This document shows, one piece after another, positions 48,418 to 61,884 of a stretch of DNA of 64,000 nt. The DNA lies in the NCBI RefSeq assembly GCF_905404315.1, contig NC_066288.1, positions 1,116,001-1,180,000 on the forward strand, in the 5' to 3' direction. The notes under the pieces are model-generated. The model saw only the letters and a program-made list of their open reading frames with translations. It searched no databases and was not told the DNA's origin. The position numbers and the translations under genes are program-made. The stretch is from Leptidea sinapis. Its lineage: Eukaryota > Arthropoda > Insecta > Lepidoptera > Pieridae. Positions within the stretch are counted from its first letter, which is position 1. The number at the start of each line of letters is the position of its first letter.

Positions 48418-51184
48418 ACATTAAAACATTTTATAAGTCGCCATCTTGGTTTTTATTAATTGTTGTTACAACGCTAATAGTTATTTAAACAGACTCTGCC
48501 AAAATTCAATTAATCTTAAAAACAATCCCTAAAATATTATTTTAATAATATTATATGAAATATTAAAATCACACTTAATATATTCCGTAATTAATCAAAT
48601 TATGACCAATATATTATTATTTAGGAGACGTGATAAGAGATGATGTATAAATAAAGATAATATGGGTTGCATAAAAATACTCGGAATAAATGATACAACC
48701 ACTTGGAATACCGGGGTTTGAGTAATTGAAACCTCATCAGTTATATTTCCACAATACTCGTGCATATCTTAACAACGTACGGAATGAAGGATGAGTCTGT
48801 ATGTAAAATATAAAGCTCTTTCGCAAATTTGTAATTAGCTACATGCGTCTTAAATGAGAACATTTATCGGCCTTACTCAGAAAGATTACCGTGTGTTTTG
48901 ACGTGAATAACGTCTTTAATTTGCTTCAATTGTGCACAGAAATCCAAACAAAAGAGCACTAGAAGTGATAATGTCGCCTCACGGGTAACGTGTCGACTGC
49001 CAGCTAGTTACTAGAGATTTAGTAACGGTGGACGTGAAAGATAATTTTGGACCTCCATCGCAAAGGTCACCAAAGTCACCAGGTCACTGCGTGATATAAT
49101 TTACATTTAGAACATCTTTTAATTCGAAGAAGCTGCGACGCTCGTGTGTGTTTCAATCGAAATATCAAAGTTTGAATCTATACGACTGAACCGATTTTGA
49201 TTATCATAAAATGGGTGGGAAAATTACTGTCTGACATGCAACTAAATAGCGCTCCTTATAAGGAGTATGATTTGATGAGCCTAAATCATACTCTACGCAG
49301 CCTACTTATAAAACATACATTTCTGACAGAAATAATAAAACCCAAAGAAATTGAAGACTCATTTCAATCGTCAATTTGTCTAGTAAATAACCTACACAGA
49401 TAATGTTCCGAGCGGCTACAACCTTTGCCGCTGTGTAATCCTCCCGTGTTCGAACGTCGGCAGGACGATAACGGGCAGTCGTCAGTTGGTAAACAGTATT
49501 CTTGGTGATTTTTGAAGATTATGTTCAGGCTTGAGGTCATTATAAAAGGGCCCTTTTAGTATCTTATCGTGCGGGGATTTTAAGAATATCACCGACGCTG
49601 CTAAGACAGTAATAGTTACTCATTATTTTCTAATACGTAAGAATAGATATCTTTTGCTCAAAGGGTGTGTTCTACACTACACAATAATCAAATGAACTAT
49701 TAAAATGGTAAGTTTCCAATACATTCCTGCAGCGCTGCACAATCAACCATTTTTATACAGCTATATATGAAGGCTCGGTAGTTACATTCACGTTCCATCT
49801 GAGCCCGCGGCAGTAAAGGTGCACATAAAACGAGTCTCTCTTTACGACCGTTTGACCAAGCTATATATGTTTTAAAGCCATTTCTTACCCGGCCGACCAT
49901 TGTGGCTGCGTGACCAGTCTTCACTGCTCCCCACTATCTACATTATCCCTAAGTTATTGCGAAACGCTTAAGTTTTTATGCATACTTACATGGCAATCAA
50001 TTATTCTAGATATTGAGTGCTAGTGGCAACCTCCTTCAGTAACACGTTGTGTATGTTTAACAGTGACTTCACAGCACCTATTAAAAATTACAAAACAGAA
50101 CGATTTAACTCAAATTATTATGAAGTTACAATATTTAAGATGCCCAGAATTCTAAGGTAATAATAATTTTTATTCATATAAGTATAAAGTATAAAAATTA
50201 ATGAAAAAGCTCAAGAAGTTCTAATCAGATCTGTTCAGATCCAAAAATTGTACCATTGTTAGCAAGTTAAATAAAAGGGATTGACATTAGAATTATCAAA
50301 AGCATCCAACGCGTTTTGAATTTAGAACACGCAAAGGAATGAATATTCATGTACTGCCTTTCAAATGCATACGTTACTCTCCTTTGGTCAGCAGTCGGGT
50401 TATAGAACAGAAGACACGACGCTTATTGAGGTGATATTTGCTACAACGTTCTTAATTCATAACGGTTTAAATAATATTATCTACTCGTCGCACGATATTT
50501 TAAGATTAGCTTAGAATCAGCATGGAATCATCATTACATAATTATTTCTATTCCAAAGGTATTTTTGAAAGAAAAGAGATCAGGTATCGTCGGAGCAATC
50601 TGTGATCTTGACAATGTATATCAATATGCATGGTTTTGGCCGCGACCCTTATATTTACATAACTGAGAACTGCATTCTCGTAGATGCAACTCTGCTATTG
50701 TTTTATGATCTAAATGACCACGAGATATGCGAATAGTCACGATATCTATGTTAATATGTTCTCTATTTTGGTTTTTAGAGCCTAGCGTTGTGTGGGATTA
50801 AGAAGAGGCTTTTGTTTTGTAAATAAAATATGAACTAGCCAACGGTGTAATTATTGGATGTGTTTAACAAATACACCATTAAATCTGCTGATCATTACGT
50901 AAATATAAGTGACACTAAAACCTTTGATGAATAACAACTGATTGTGAATCTGCGACACTTTTTAAAATGTGCGTGTGGAAACATTAATGATTCTGATGTT
51001 AAAATAGAGAAACTGTAGATTATCCAGTCTCTACGACGGCTACTTAAAATTATTTAATAGCAATGAACTGTAGGACGAAACTATTTTTTATTGTGAGAAT
51101 GGTAATTAATGAATTTTTCTTATTCGGTCTTCATACTGTTGATGTTAGTTAAAGTTTATTGACAAACTTAAGGTAAATATATAC

Positions 51185-51335
51185 ATTTACCTTTTTTAAG
51201 AGGGAAGAACAGGACAAAATAGCGTACGGGTCACCTGTCAGTATGTGATGACCACGACCAGTAACTACAGAGCAATATAAGACGATTTCTCGCACTTTTG
51301 AAAGTACTCGCATCGTACTGTCCTGGCAACACCGC
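51185..51335 (-). repeat. Family E-like 3' tail, diverged
   Basis: On the minus strand it reads TGGTCATCACATACTGACAG, GTGACCCGTACGCTATTTTG, TCCTG and then TTCCCTCTTAAAAAAGG, the order of the family E tail. Confidence 0.6.
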
Positions 51336-51684
51336 GCCAACTAGGTATATATAAGTAGTATTTATGTGGATAAACGATACTTATCTAAATGGTGACGATG
51401 GTATGTAACGTTTTTGATGTTTGGCGTGACGCTAACTGTCGCTAAAGCATTGCTGTATGCTGACAGTACCCGCGACAGATGCCACAAAAGGAACAGACGA
51501 CTCTATGCAGCGCCTAGCTATCGAGTCGTTCTTAGAGTGTTGTATCCTCGACAATTTGAAAAGTCTGCATCGCATACTGAGTGGTGATCCTTCGCCTTTA
51601 TGAGCCCTAGAATGTTCTCCTTTTCAATACAAAACAATGTGGATAATCTTATTAATTTATTAGGCACTTCAACAGAATATATTT

Positions 51685-51890
51685 TTATGTTTTTTTAATG
51701 AAAATACGGGACGAGACGAGCACGACGTTCAGCTGATGATGGTAATTGATACGCCCTGCCCATTTCTATGTAGTGCCACTCCGGATTCTTGAAAAGCCCA
51801 AAAATTTTGAGCAGAACTACAATTGCACTCGTCACCTTGAGACATAAGACGTTAAGTCTCATTTGCCCCGTAAATTCATTTCAATACATA
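51685..51890 (-). repeat. Family R repeat, copy 3 (inverted)
   Basis: Minus-strand match to the right two thirds of 21830-22130, including GACGAGCACGACGTTCAGCTG and ACATAAGACGTTAAGTCTCA (plus orientation). Confidence 0.8.
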
Positions 51891-53084
51891 AGTTAACATT
51901 ATTTGCAGCTCTAATATGTACGTACAACAGCAAGATCACAGAATTGATCAATATAATAAAGTTAGTGTTTTAAAATAAAGAACAAATTAAAGTTACAGTA
52001 AAATTAATTTAAGTTATAAGGTTTATAGTTAGTACTTTGACTTAAAGGTATGTAAGTATTTTTAGGTGAGCTAAGAGAATCGTTGAATATTTATATTTGA
52101 GTATTTTCAAACAAGCATGTTTCATTGGTCCACCAGCTCTGATAATAGGAAAGTTTAATCCTAAATTGGATTTAATAAGCGGTCTGTTTATGTATACTTT
52201 TACGCAGATATCCTTAAGTACGATGAAAGATATTTTATGAAGTATTGCTGTATTATCGACATTATTATTGAGGATTTAGGTGAACATTTTGTAGGACGTG
52301 TTAAGGCGCTGTGTAATCAAGGACATCTGTAGCTTATCTAACTTGTTGAAGCCAAATGTCTGGTGAATGATCTTTGGATGTTTTTAATGCTCTGCGAATA
52401 TAATTATTATAAAATGGATTCCATATTACGCAAGCATATTCTAAGTAACTTCGGACTAAAGCGTTGAAGAGAACAATTTTTGTGAATAAAATCTTAAACC
52501 CTTTTGAATTTCTTTTAAAAAGCCGAGCATTTGCGCAGATTTAGTCACAATATGTGTGCGATGTTAAACGAAGTTCCCCATCCAATATAATACCGAGATC
52601 ATTTATTTATCCTTTAGCTTGAAGTATTGTCTCGGTGTATTGATGATCCTTAGTTTCATCACACATCTTAACAGAGAACACCACAAAAGTAATAAAAATT
52701 ACAATCAGAAAAAATAAAGATCAAACCACAACCCGTATTTTTAACGATTTTTGATTTTCGAAGCATTTCGTCGTCAAATATATTTGTGGCCCGCATGAAC
52801 TTAAAACTAACGACTAAGGATCTGAAGCACATGTTCAATCCATAAATCATGAATATACAAATAACTCGGTAATGCTATAGGTTATTTTAGGCCATGATAA
52901 TAAGCCACCAATCAACAAACTTTTGCCAAAGAATGTGATGATATCTGCGCCTGTGTGTATTCTTTTATAAGCCGCACTCTACTATTGAAGGTAAGATATA
53001 TTAGAGTTTGTAATGTCCCGCTGGCTGCTCGTAACAACTGATTTCCGGAGTGATTTTTATGGTTGACGCTACAGCTTTTAACAG

Positions 53085-53390
53085 TGGGAGGCTCCTTTGC
53101 ACAGGATGCCGGCTAGATTATGGGTACAACAACGGCCGGCGCCTATTTCTGCCGTGAAGCAGTAATGTGTAAACATTACTGTGTTTCGGTCTGAAGGGCG
53201 CCGTAGCTATTGAAATTACTGGGCAAATGAGACTTAACATCTTATGTCTCAAGGTGACCAGCGCAATTGTAATGCCGCTCAGAATTTTTGGGTTTTTCAA
53301 GAATCCTGAGCGACACTGTATTTTAATGGGTAGGGCGTATCCATTACCATCAGCTGAATGTCCTGCTCGTCTCGTTCCTTATTTTAATAA
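53085..53390 (+). repeat. Family R repeat, copy 4
   Basis: The fullest copy: GGGAGGCTCCTTTGCACAGG at the left and CCATCAGCTGAATGTCCTGC near the right. The two short open frames over it (one per strand) are also found, broken, in other copies and are not genes. Confidence 0.85.
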
Positions 53391-54935
53391 ACTAAAGTTA
53401 ACGAACGATGTGATAATCTAAAAGTACAAAACAAAATGTATGTTTTTTACATGACATGACCTCTTGTTCTGAGCTCTTTGGACTTGGCATCTTTTCTGGT
53501 ACAGATAAGGTAAGGTCTACTTTTTATACATTTTCGTCGTCGTTAGCCTTTTCTGCCGCTCCTAACATTTACTACCACAAGTTGTTATAGAATAAAAAGA
53601 AGAACATATTATTAAAAATCGCAGACAAATAAATTAAAATATAATCACATTTTTTATGTAATTAAAGGTACCTCATTCAGATTGTAGAAAACTCAATTTT
53701 ATTTTGTAAATTATTATGTATTTAGCATGAAAGACATATTTTATAAAATATCAAACAAACAATATTAAAACATAAAACCTGCTTCAGTAATCCTCATCCT
53801 CGGTATCAATATGACGAGAGTGGAGCTAGAGACCAACAGATAATCTTTTGAGAGCGCTATAAGAACGTGGCTATAAATTAACTTTAATGATCACTACAAC
53901 TAAATTTATTTGACTATCCAGGATCGAATTTCAATGACAGTCTCCTCGTATAGCGCCAAAGTCGTATAAATTAAATTTGATACTCGGTTTAATGAGAATA
54001 TTGTTATATCGCGTGACTTTATCCTGGTGGAATGATTTTGCATTCCAAGACTTTCTCTCCAAAATTTTTTTTGAAATATTTGACATGGCACTTAATTTCA
54101 ATAATAGTTAAAATAATATTGAAAGTAACTGCTAGACTTTTGATATATTTGAGTCTTATTGCGGACACAAATTTCACAACAGGTCACAAAAATATTTCTA
54201 TACTCTCTTTTAACACCATAGACACACGACGCCAACCATATTAAGCATCAAATAAAGGTACAAATGAATTCACAAACCGAAAACACATTGTTACGTTCCA
54301 TGTATCACTATCGACACTTATTCTCTTCAACTTTATTAATAAATCTTCTTCCACGTATGAAGATGGTTATCAAGCGTTCTAGGAGCGCTGTTACCACAAC
54401 GGCGCGTACTTAATTATTGAGTGAAATATCTTAATTAGGATGAAGATAGCCTATAAGCTTTATATGGGAATGTGCGAAATAAGGCACTGCATGGACTTCG
54501 CCATAGAATATAACTTTAAAGCTACGAATTATTAATCGTATAAGGGTTGTTCAAAATAACTTTATGGTAATTAATTGTCAATGCACATAATTGTTTGTAC
54601 ATATTTGACTGTTTCCCTTTTCTGTTTGCGTATGGGGCCTATGACTGATAATTAGTGTCCCCTTGGATCGTTTTAGGTAATGTAACATTAGCGTTCTTGC
54701 TTCCCTTCTATCATCGGAGTGTCAGTTGGCATATTGAACGTTGGAACATGCAGAATAAGTGCACAAAACTTAAACGAATAGTATTGAAATTTGTATATTA
54801 TGATTTTGATGTCCAAATAAAATAAAAAATAATTCAATAATGTTATACGCTCCTTTAACTATGTCAAACAAAGGTCAGAATGTCAGTTAGATGGCAGATG
54901 ACACACCAACTACAAATGTAAACAACAAACCTAAA

Positions 54936-54967
54936 AGAGATCTTTTGTCCAGAGACAAAAGATCTCT
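54936..54967. repeat. Perfect 14-bp hairpin, loop CAGA
   Basis: AGAGATCTTTTGTC (54936-54949) pairs exactly with 54954-54967; the loop is CAGA (54950-54953). A second hairpin follows after two bases. Confidence 0.95.
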
Positions 54968-54969
54968 AG

Positions 54970-55025
54970 TCGTATTCGATGTTATTCATCAACAACAGAT
55001 TGTTGATGAATAACATCGAATACGA
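54970..55025. repeat. Perfect 26-bp inverted repeat, loop CAGA
   Basis: 54970-54995 is the exact reverse complement of 55000-55025; the loop 54996-54999 is CAGA, the same as in the hairpin at its left. Confidence 0.95.
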
Positions 55026-55044
55026 TTTACCAATCTTGTCCTAC

Positions 55045-55300
55045 TTCGAGGACCAACAGGCGACATCTAGTCATCATCATCAGCCGGAAGACGTCCACTG
55101 CTGGACAAAAGTCTCCTCCAAAGATCTCCACGAAGACCGGTTCTGCGCTGCCCTCGTTCAACGTATTCCGGTGATCGTGGTACGTGGTCGCCATTCGAGG
55201 ACTTTTCTGCCCCAACGGCCAACTGTTTGTCGAACTATGTGCCCTGCCCACTGCCACTTCAGTTTCGCAATCTCTCTACCTATACGACCTCTAGTATAAT
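55045..55300 (-). pseudogene. RTE-clade LINE C-terminal fragment
   Basis: The minus strand reads GREIAKLKWQWAGHIVRQTV, GRWGRKVLEWRPR and, after a frameshift near 55165, TRAAQNRSSWRSLEETFVQQ then WTSSG and stops. This is the typical RTE ORF2 end. It finishes in a short TGATGATGATGA run (55063-55074), as RTE elements do. The rest of the element is missing. Confidence 0.85.
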
Positions 55301-56031
55301 CAATTAATTGAATTTGTTTGAGTTTTGTTTGATAGATTCCTTTTACGATACTTTTACTGTAAGTATATATGTACACATGTATATGTAGTGAAGAATGTAA
55401 ATATTTCATTAATACGCACACAATCTCACTCATTTATTGCCAAAATCTACCTATTTAAGAACAATTTAAATATCTCACAGTTTAGCCTTATGCTTGTACC
55501 GCTCTAGGTCGCCCTGTGTCTCCTATTATTTTAAATGTCGAAGGTATTTCGATTGAAGTCAGACTTGTTAATAACAGTTGTCTGTAGGCGAAGCGTTGCC
55601 TTTTCAGTTCACGTATAAATCACGCCGTTTACGGTTCAAACATGATCTTAGACGGTGTCAGTTCTCATGACATTATTTTTCTTATGAATATTATGAATTT
55701 GACAGGAAACTTTTAGTCTAGACCTAGGTATATTTATCTTTATGGTGGTGTTAGTGAAACATAAATAGTTTGAAAATACAGAGTGCACGTTATATAACTC
55801 CTCTGAAAACCATAAATTAGCTTTGAATTAATAAGGCACTGTGTACGTGATAGTAATGTTTAAAAAAAAACAATATTTAATTAATAATTACTATAAGTTC
55901 TTACTACAAATAAAATATATAATAAGGTGAACTACGTTAACTAAAATACACTAAAACGAACAGCTATTTGATTAATAAAAACCTGAAACTAATGGAGACA
56001 TTACATAGTACTGTCTACCCGACCCGACATA

Positions 56032-56343
56032 CTAGCTGACCCGACAGACTTTCTTCTGTAAATAATAAATAAAATACTGTTTGCTACGAATTTGTCAATA
56101 ATATCTCAAAACATCAAGAATTATTTCGTAAAATATGCTACCAGTTGTTATAAATATATTTTTTCACAGCAGAACTGTCAAACCGTGCAAAACAAATTTT
56201 GGAAATAAAAATAATTACGGGTCCCAAATCGAAATAAAAACTTTCCTATCTCTCAAGTTGGACTAAACTGCACTCCATGAAGTCATCCCCTTAGGAGTTT
56301 ACTGGAAACAAACATCAGGACACTGTTTTTATATATATTAAGA
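56032..56343 (-). mobile_element. Small non-autonomous Helitron, full length (312 bp)
   Basis: On the minus strand it starts TCTTAATATATATAAAAAC (TC at 56343-56342) after a host A, and ends with the stem ACAGA/TCTGT, CGGGTCAG and CTAG (56035-56032) before a host T. Both ends and the A/T target fit Helitron rules exactly. It shares the block TTTAGTCC...TTGAGAGATAGG with the copy at 61543. Confidence 0.85.
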
Positions 56344-56987
56344 TAAAATGGTGTATGATTTAGAAAATCCATCAACTTTTATTTGGATCTCGTAAACTGG
56401 TTATGAAAACGATAGACATCATTCTAAGGATAGATATAAAAAGTATTCAATAACATTTAACAATAATCTGCCGTTATTTTACTAAACCGGAGGTCCTTAC
56501 CCAAGTACAGATCTAACGACTACTATTTTATTTTAATATGCATTAAAGTAAGACTATAAAATGTGTTATTGTTATATTAAATTCAAGTTCTTTAGTTATA
56601 AAAATCCTCTTTAAATGGAGTCCGCTTGTTGTTTGGAGTGTACGAACGGTTGTGTTCGATCCATGGCGGGCTGTCGAGAGTACAGCACACGGCGGGCTAT
56701 TATATAAATAATACATTACATTAATGTACTTCTTAATTATTTTTGAATTCAAGTTAATATCATTCTTTTATTTCTATGAAATTCCCAATAGCTGGTATAT
56801 GGCAGAGCGAGGAGGGTACTAAATTCTTTAGAACTTTTATATGCGAGACGAAATAGAGCCTGCGACCTAAAAATAATGGTTAGTGTATAAACGTATGAAT
56901 CAGCGTCTACAATAAAGACATTTAATAACTTTGACGCTGTAAATCACTTCAAGATATTGATCGTAAATAATGTTGCAATTTATGACG

Positions 56988-57070
56988 AAACAGAGATATT
57001 TCATCGTTCAGTATATTGACGGCCGCGCCAGTCGCGACACACTATACAGAGAGGTTCTATTAAGGAGGGT
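56988..57070 (+). repeat. 83-bp direct duplication, left copy
   Basis: Near-identical to 57227-57309 (seven differences). Both copies stay open in the frame KQRYFIVQYID. It is CpG-rich inside. Function unknown. Confidence 0.8.
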
Positions 57071-57226
57071 CAACTCTGTTATGAAGTCATCTTTACCAGA
57101 TGTTTGTATTGTTGGAATTATGGTTATAGCTACGAATGCAACATTATCGTGAACGTTATCTCTAGATGTATCAAAACCAAGTATAGAAGTCTGATCATCG
57201 ACTTTAATATTAATATACTTTATGTT

Positions 57227-57309
57227 AAACAGAGATATTTCATCGTTCAGTACATTGACGCCCGCGCCGCTCGCGACACTCTATACCGAGAGGTTCTATT
57301 AATGAGGGT
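57227..57309 (+). repeat. 83-bp direct duplication, right copy
   Basis: Partner of 56988-57070 at an offset of 239 bp. The intervening sequence is not duplicated. Confidence 0.8.
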
Positions 57310-58226
57310 TTATTTTAACTGTAGTGATATTAGATAATACCATTTTACAGATAGTACGTAGGCAGGCGGTAAAGTATAACATAGCTATTCTATCTATTAG
57401 CCAATTTATTTATATTGATTGTTTTACAATTTCCTATCCTCGTAGACACCGGCCGGCTACTATATGCACACGCACTAAACGCGGGATGATATCATAAACG
57501 CATAAAATATAAACGACCAATATTATTATATCTTTCTTTATTATGCCATCGTTCTAGGTTTTATTGGGATCAATGTTTTATGTCGGTTGTACTTTGCAAT
57601 AATTAATTAGAATTGGCAATGTTCGCAGTGAAACTTCAAATGCGGATAACGTGGATACAAAATTAGATAATTATTACTTCATTACTTATCGATGAGGATT
57701 CTTCTTTAAAACAAAAAAGTCAATGAACTCCACTGTTACAGCCTTTTGACCCAATTGACTCGTAACACCCATGTTTTCACAATTTTCATATTTAATTTGG
57801 GATAATTATATATTATAATATGCGTAGAATTTGAGCAATTTATAGCACCCCTATGAATCTGTTTGAAAGTGCTATGGAAAATGTTCTAAATATCATTTTT
57901 AGCAACAACAAGAAAATAGTTATCTTCGAGGACTTCAATTTGAATATTCTAGTACCAAGTCTATATACAAGTAGGTTCAATGATTTATTTAGAACTTATA
58001 ATCTTTCCTACTAGAATCACTTTGGCTTCTTGCTTGGATAACATTTTCTAAAATAACATGCATAAAAATCTATTTTTGGCTGTTTCCACTCGGAACATAA
58101 TGGACAGTCGCATGAAGATTTACTATAATAATATTCTACATAGACATAACTTATAACAATATTCTGATTATGCAAATGAAATATATAAGAAATTTTTTAT
58201 TCATTCCAATTAAGAATTTAATACAA

Positions 58227-58601
58227 TCTATATACATACAAATTAATTGCTGTTCGTTAGTCTCGCTAAAACTCGAGAACGGCTAGACCGATTTGGCAAA
58301 TTTAGGTCTTGAATTATTTGTGGAAGTCCAGAGAAGGTTTAAAAGGTGAATAAATAGGAAAATGCTGCTAAATTAAATAAAAACAACAAATTTGTTTTTC
58401 CTTTGATGTGTCCATACATAATTTCTATGAGAGAATTTATTGACGCACGGTTTGACAGTTCTGCTGTGAAACAATTTCATTACAGCAGGGTGCATATTTT
58501 ACGAAGTAATTTTTGATGTTATGATATATTATTGACAAATTCATATAAAAACATTATTTTATTTATTATATGTACAGAATAACGTCTGTCGGGTCAGGTA
58601 G
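58227..58601 (+). mobile_element. Small non-autonomous Helitron (375 bp), diverged end
   Basis: Starts TCTATATACATACAAATTAA after A. Ends with the stem ACAGA/TCTGT, CGGGTCAG and GTAG before T (CTAG mutated at its first base). The interior shares GAGAGAATTTATTGACGC and GGTTTGACAGTTC with the copy at 61543. Confidence 0.75.
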
Positions 58602-60569
58602 TTTTTAATAAAAAACTATTTGTAAACTATAGCTTAACAAAAAAATTAAGTTATTTGCCTACCCCAGTTTTGGCATTTGGTTATTGGTATACTTTCAAAT
58701 AATTATGAAAAGTCCACGTCCACAGGTCATTTATAAATTATGTCAGAAAGTATTCCAACATATTTAAAAGGGCTTGTAACGTTGCAAAAGCAAACTTAGT
58801 AACAAAAACAAAAAATCTAACAAAAAAATTAAAGTCATTTGGAAAGTTAAAAACTTTCAGTTGTCTATGAACTGGTGAACCCACATTTAAAGAAGATAGG
58901 TTAGATAGGTTTTAAAATTAATATTAATGGTAAAACGAATGAAGTAGTGGAAAATACTATGGAGTCCTTCTGCTCAGAAATTGCCACGAACATCACTAGT
59001 AAACTATAATCATCTCTAATCGCTTATTTCTTTTACAGTACATATCTACTATCGGCGACAATGTTATCTCGTATCCGGGATACATCATGTATTATATAAC
59101 TTAATATATTTTCACATAAACAAAACGATTACTATATAATCTCCCGTCACGACGAATCGCGTCCTGATTGCCGTTCACCAAGGATAAGTCTATAATATAA
59201 AAATTTAATCATTTCATTTAAAATCATGTCTTATTATTTAAGTGTCTATTATTATAAGTGAAATATAATAATATAGCCCCCAATGTTACGTCTTCATTCG
59301 ATTTCATTCTACGCAGTCGATTACATGGTTGATGGGTAGAGATTTCTCTGTCACAACAAACGGTAGAACAAGTTTTTACCAAAAGCCCGTTTAATATATT
59401 CAGTTCGGTTGGTAAGCGAACAATTTGTCATGGCTTCATTCTCTATTAGTCTTACTTTGTTTTAACAACACGATGCGTGTGCCGTGTGCTTACATTATAA
59501 TATAACTCGTGTCTCACTAGTATTTGTATTTAAGTATTTACTATTTGAGCTTTAAGCTATGTTAATTCAAAATAAGTTAATAAGGCATAGAAATAGCGAT
59601 GTAATTGTTTTAAAATTTTATTTAACTTGTTAAGATTCAATCTATCATTGGTTTCAAATTAAATTCAAGCAACGCATTGATATTCCAATAACTCTATAAG
59701 ATTATAAGCTCTCTATAATAATGTATCTAATACTAAATATTTTTTTCAGTCAAAGCACTATGTTTCAATATAGTGTAGATACATTTTAAAAGTGATACAC
59801 ACATACATATTTACATAAAACAAGATCAAGCCCATTATTTCGTTTGCGTACTTAAACCTTTGATAAATATGTGTCTATGTTACACTCTATGCTACCGACT
59901 CCTGAAAATAAAGTATAATGAATTGTAAAATACAAAGGTTTGAAGTAAAACGTTCTAAATATGCAATTGCTGAAACTGTCGCTTATAAGGCTGAGTGCTT
60001 ACTATGAGACACGCGCCTTACCAATAAGTTAAGGATGCCAATAGCGTGAGAACTGGCAGTGGCCAGCTCGAAACTTATTCAAAATACGTTTCATTTACGT
60101 CCTTGATGCGTGACTGGGAATCAAATGGAACTACAATACATGGAACTTATTATTTCATGCCTATTGTTATTATAATATATTACTCATTACTCGGTAGAGT
60201 AAGAGAACTGCAGGCTTTTTGTAATGCTAGATACATAACCGGTGATCGGACCGCCCTCTACTAGCTTTCTTAAATTTTTATGAATAGAGAATGATTGGAG
60301 AATGATGGAAACGATCAAACTCGACGTATCTTATAATATTTGTGTTTGTTAGAAAGTAGGATCAAACTAAATCAAAATAATGCCAAAAAGCTCCACGAAT
60401 TTCTTGTTTAAAGGTGTCACCTCAGTGCAAACATTCGCCTTATGTCGGCAATATGCTAGGGCCTAGCATAAAAATCTAAATTACAGTTATTATTTATGTT
60501 GCTTAAAAAATATTATTGATATGGTCACTATAAGATTTTGCTAGGTCAGCTAATTACGTAATAACCTAA

Positions 60570-60880
60570 TACAGAACTAATTCTAGTTACGATTATTATA
60601 TGATTATTTTTGGAGTCGGTGTCAGCTAAGGTAGGTTTGTAACTACATACATAGTTATAGGTGAGATGTGCTTGAGTCGCATGCGCGACGTGAGGAGGGG
60701 AGTGGCAAGAGAAGGGCCGCGGAGGGAGGACACCGATTCCAACAATACAAATATTGTTACTAGAATTAGAATTATTAATTAGAATGTATAAAAATACTCA
60801 ATAATTTTAATACTTTTCAGTGCACATTATATCGATGGTTTCGGAATAGTTATTTGAAGTCGGTTGTTTTTTTGTTAAAT
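60570..60880. repeat. Family T palindromic repeat, copy 3
   Basis: CTAATTCTAGTTACGATTAT and GGAGTCGGTGTCAGC at the left, GACACCGATTCC and TACTAGAATTAGAATT inside, GAAGTCGGTTGTTTTTTTGT followed by TAA at the right. The right end is the mirror of the left end of copy 2. Confidence 0.75.
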
Positions 60881-61542
60881 TTTTTCGTTGTATATATAAG
60901 TTCTAATCTTCTTGAATACCAACAACAGATTTTCGTAATGCCTACTCTTTGTCATATGAGCTGTACTTATTTTTGTATTATTCCTCTTTTACTTTTTTGG
61001 TACCTACTATTATTTGAGCTTCAGCTACACAAAGTTTTTCTCAAAGTCCCTTTCCTGTCTCAATGGGTTTTTCATGGAGGCTTTGATGTTACAATTTTTG
61101 ACAAGTCTGGATGTTATACGCTTCTTAGTCTATTATATTCAAAAATTGCGTTTTAATACTTCCAAGTCGACATTAAGTAGATGTAAGGCTAATAATATTA
61201 ATTTTTCATCACTTATGTTCGCCTGGTATTAAATAATAAACAGATGACGTATTTATTACTTTACATCTGTATCATGCAAGAGGGAGGGGAATAGCTTAGA
61301 TAGTTACGCTTTCTCGTAACGCACAGTTAACACCGGAGAACTCCCTTTTGTCAGAACGTACCACTTGGAAATTCAGTTCAAAAATGAGAATTTGTTAAAC
61401 TATACAGCTGATTGTAAATGATTTATACAATATTACAACTCTTTGATAAATATCAAATACGAAACATGTAAAAATGTTGGTATGAGAAATTTAAAACACA
61501 TTGTATTCCAACTGAAGTCTCAATAATAACATATAAGTATAA

Positions 61543-61884
61543 TCTAAAATATATAAATTACGTGACACGTTGTTTGTCCGCGATGGACTCCTAAACTAAT
61601 GAACGGATTTTAATGGGGATTAGTTCATGGAGTGCAGTTTAGTCCGACTTGAGAGATAGGATAGTTTTTATTTCGAATTTTGACCCATACTTATTTTTAT
61701 TTCCATTATTTGTTTTGTATGGACATATTTTCTGTGAGAGAATTTATTGACGCTCGGTTTGACAGTTCAACAACAGGGAGCATACGTTACGAAATTATTC
61801 TTGATGTTTTGAAATATTATTGCAAATTCCTATAAAACAGTATTTTTTTGTTATCTACGGAACAACATCTGTCGGGTCAGCTAG
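61543..61884 (+). mobile_element. Small non-autonomous Helitron, full length (342 bp)
   Basis: Starts TCTAAAATATATAAATTACG after A; ends TCTGTCGGGTCAGCTAG before T. Same family as 56032 and 58227; a weak stem precedes the end. Confidence 0.8.

Noticed and set aside
53118..53421. Two overlapping short frames
   Set aside because: They lie in family R, and other copies of the repeat break the frames.
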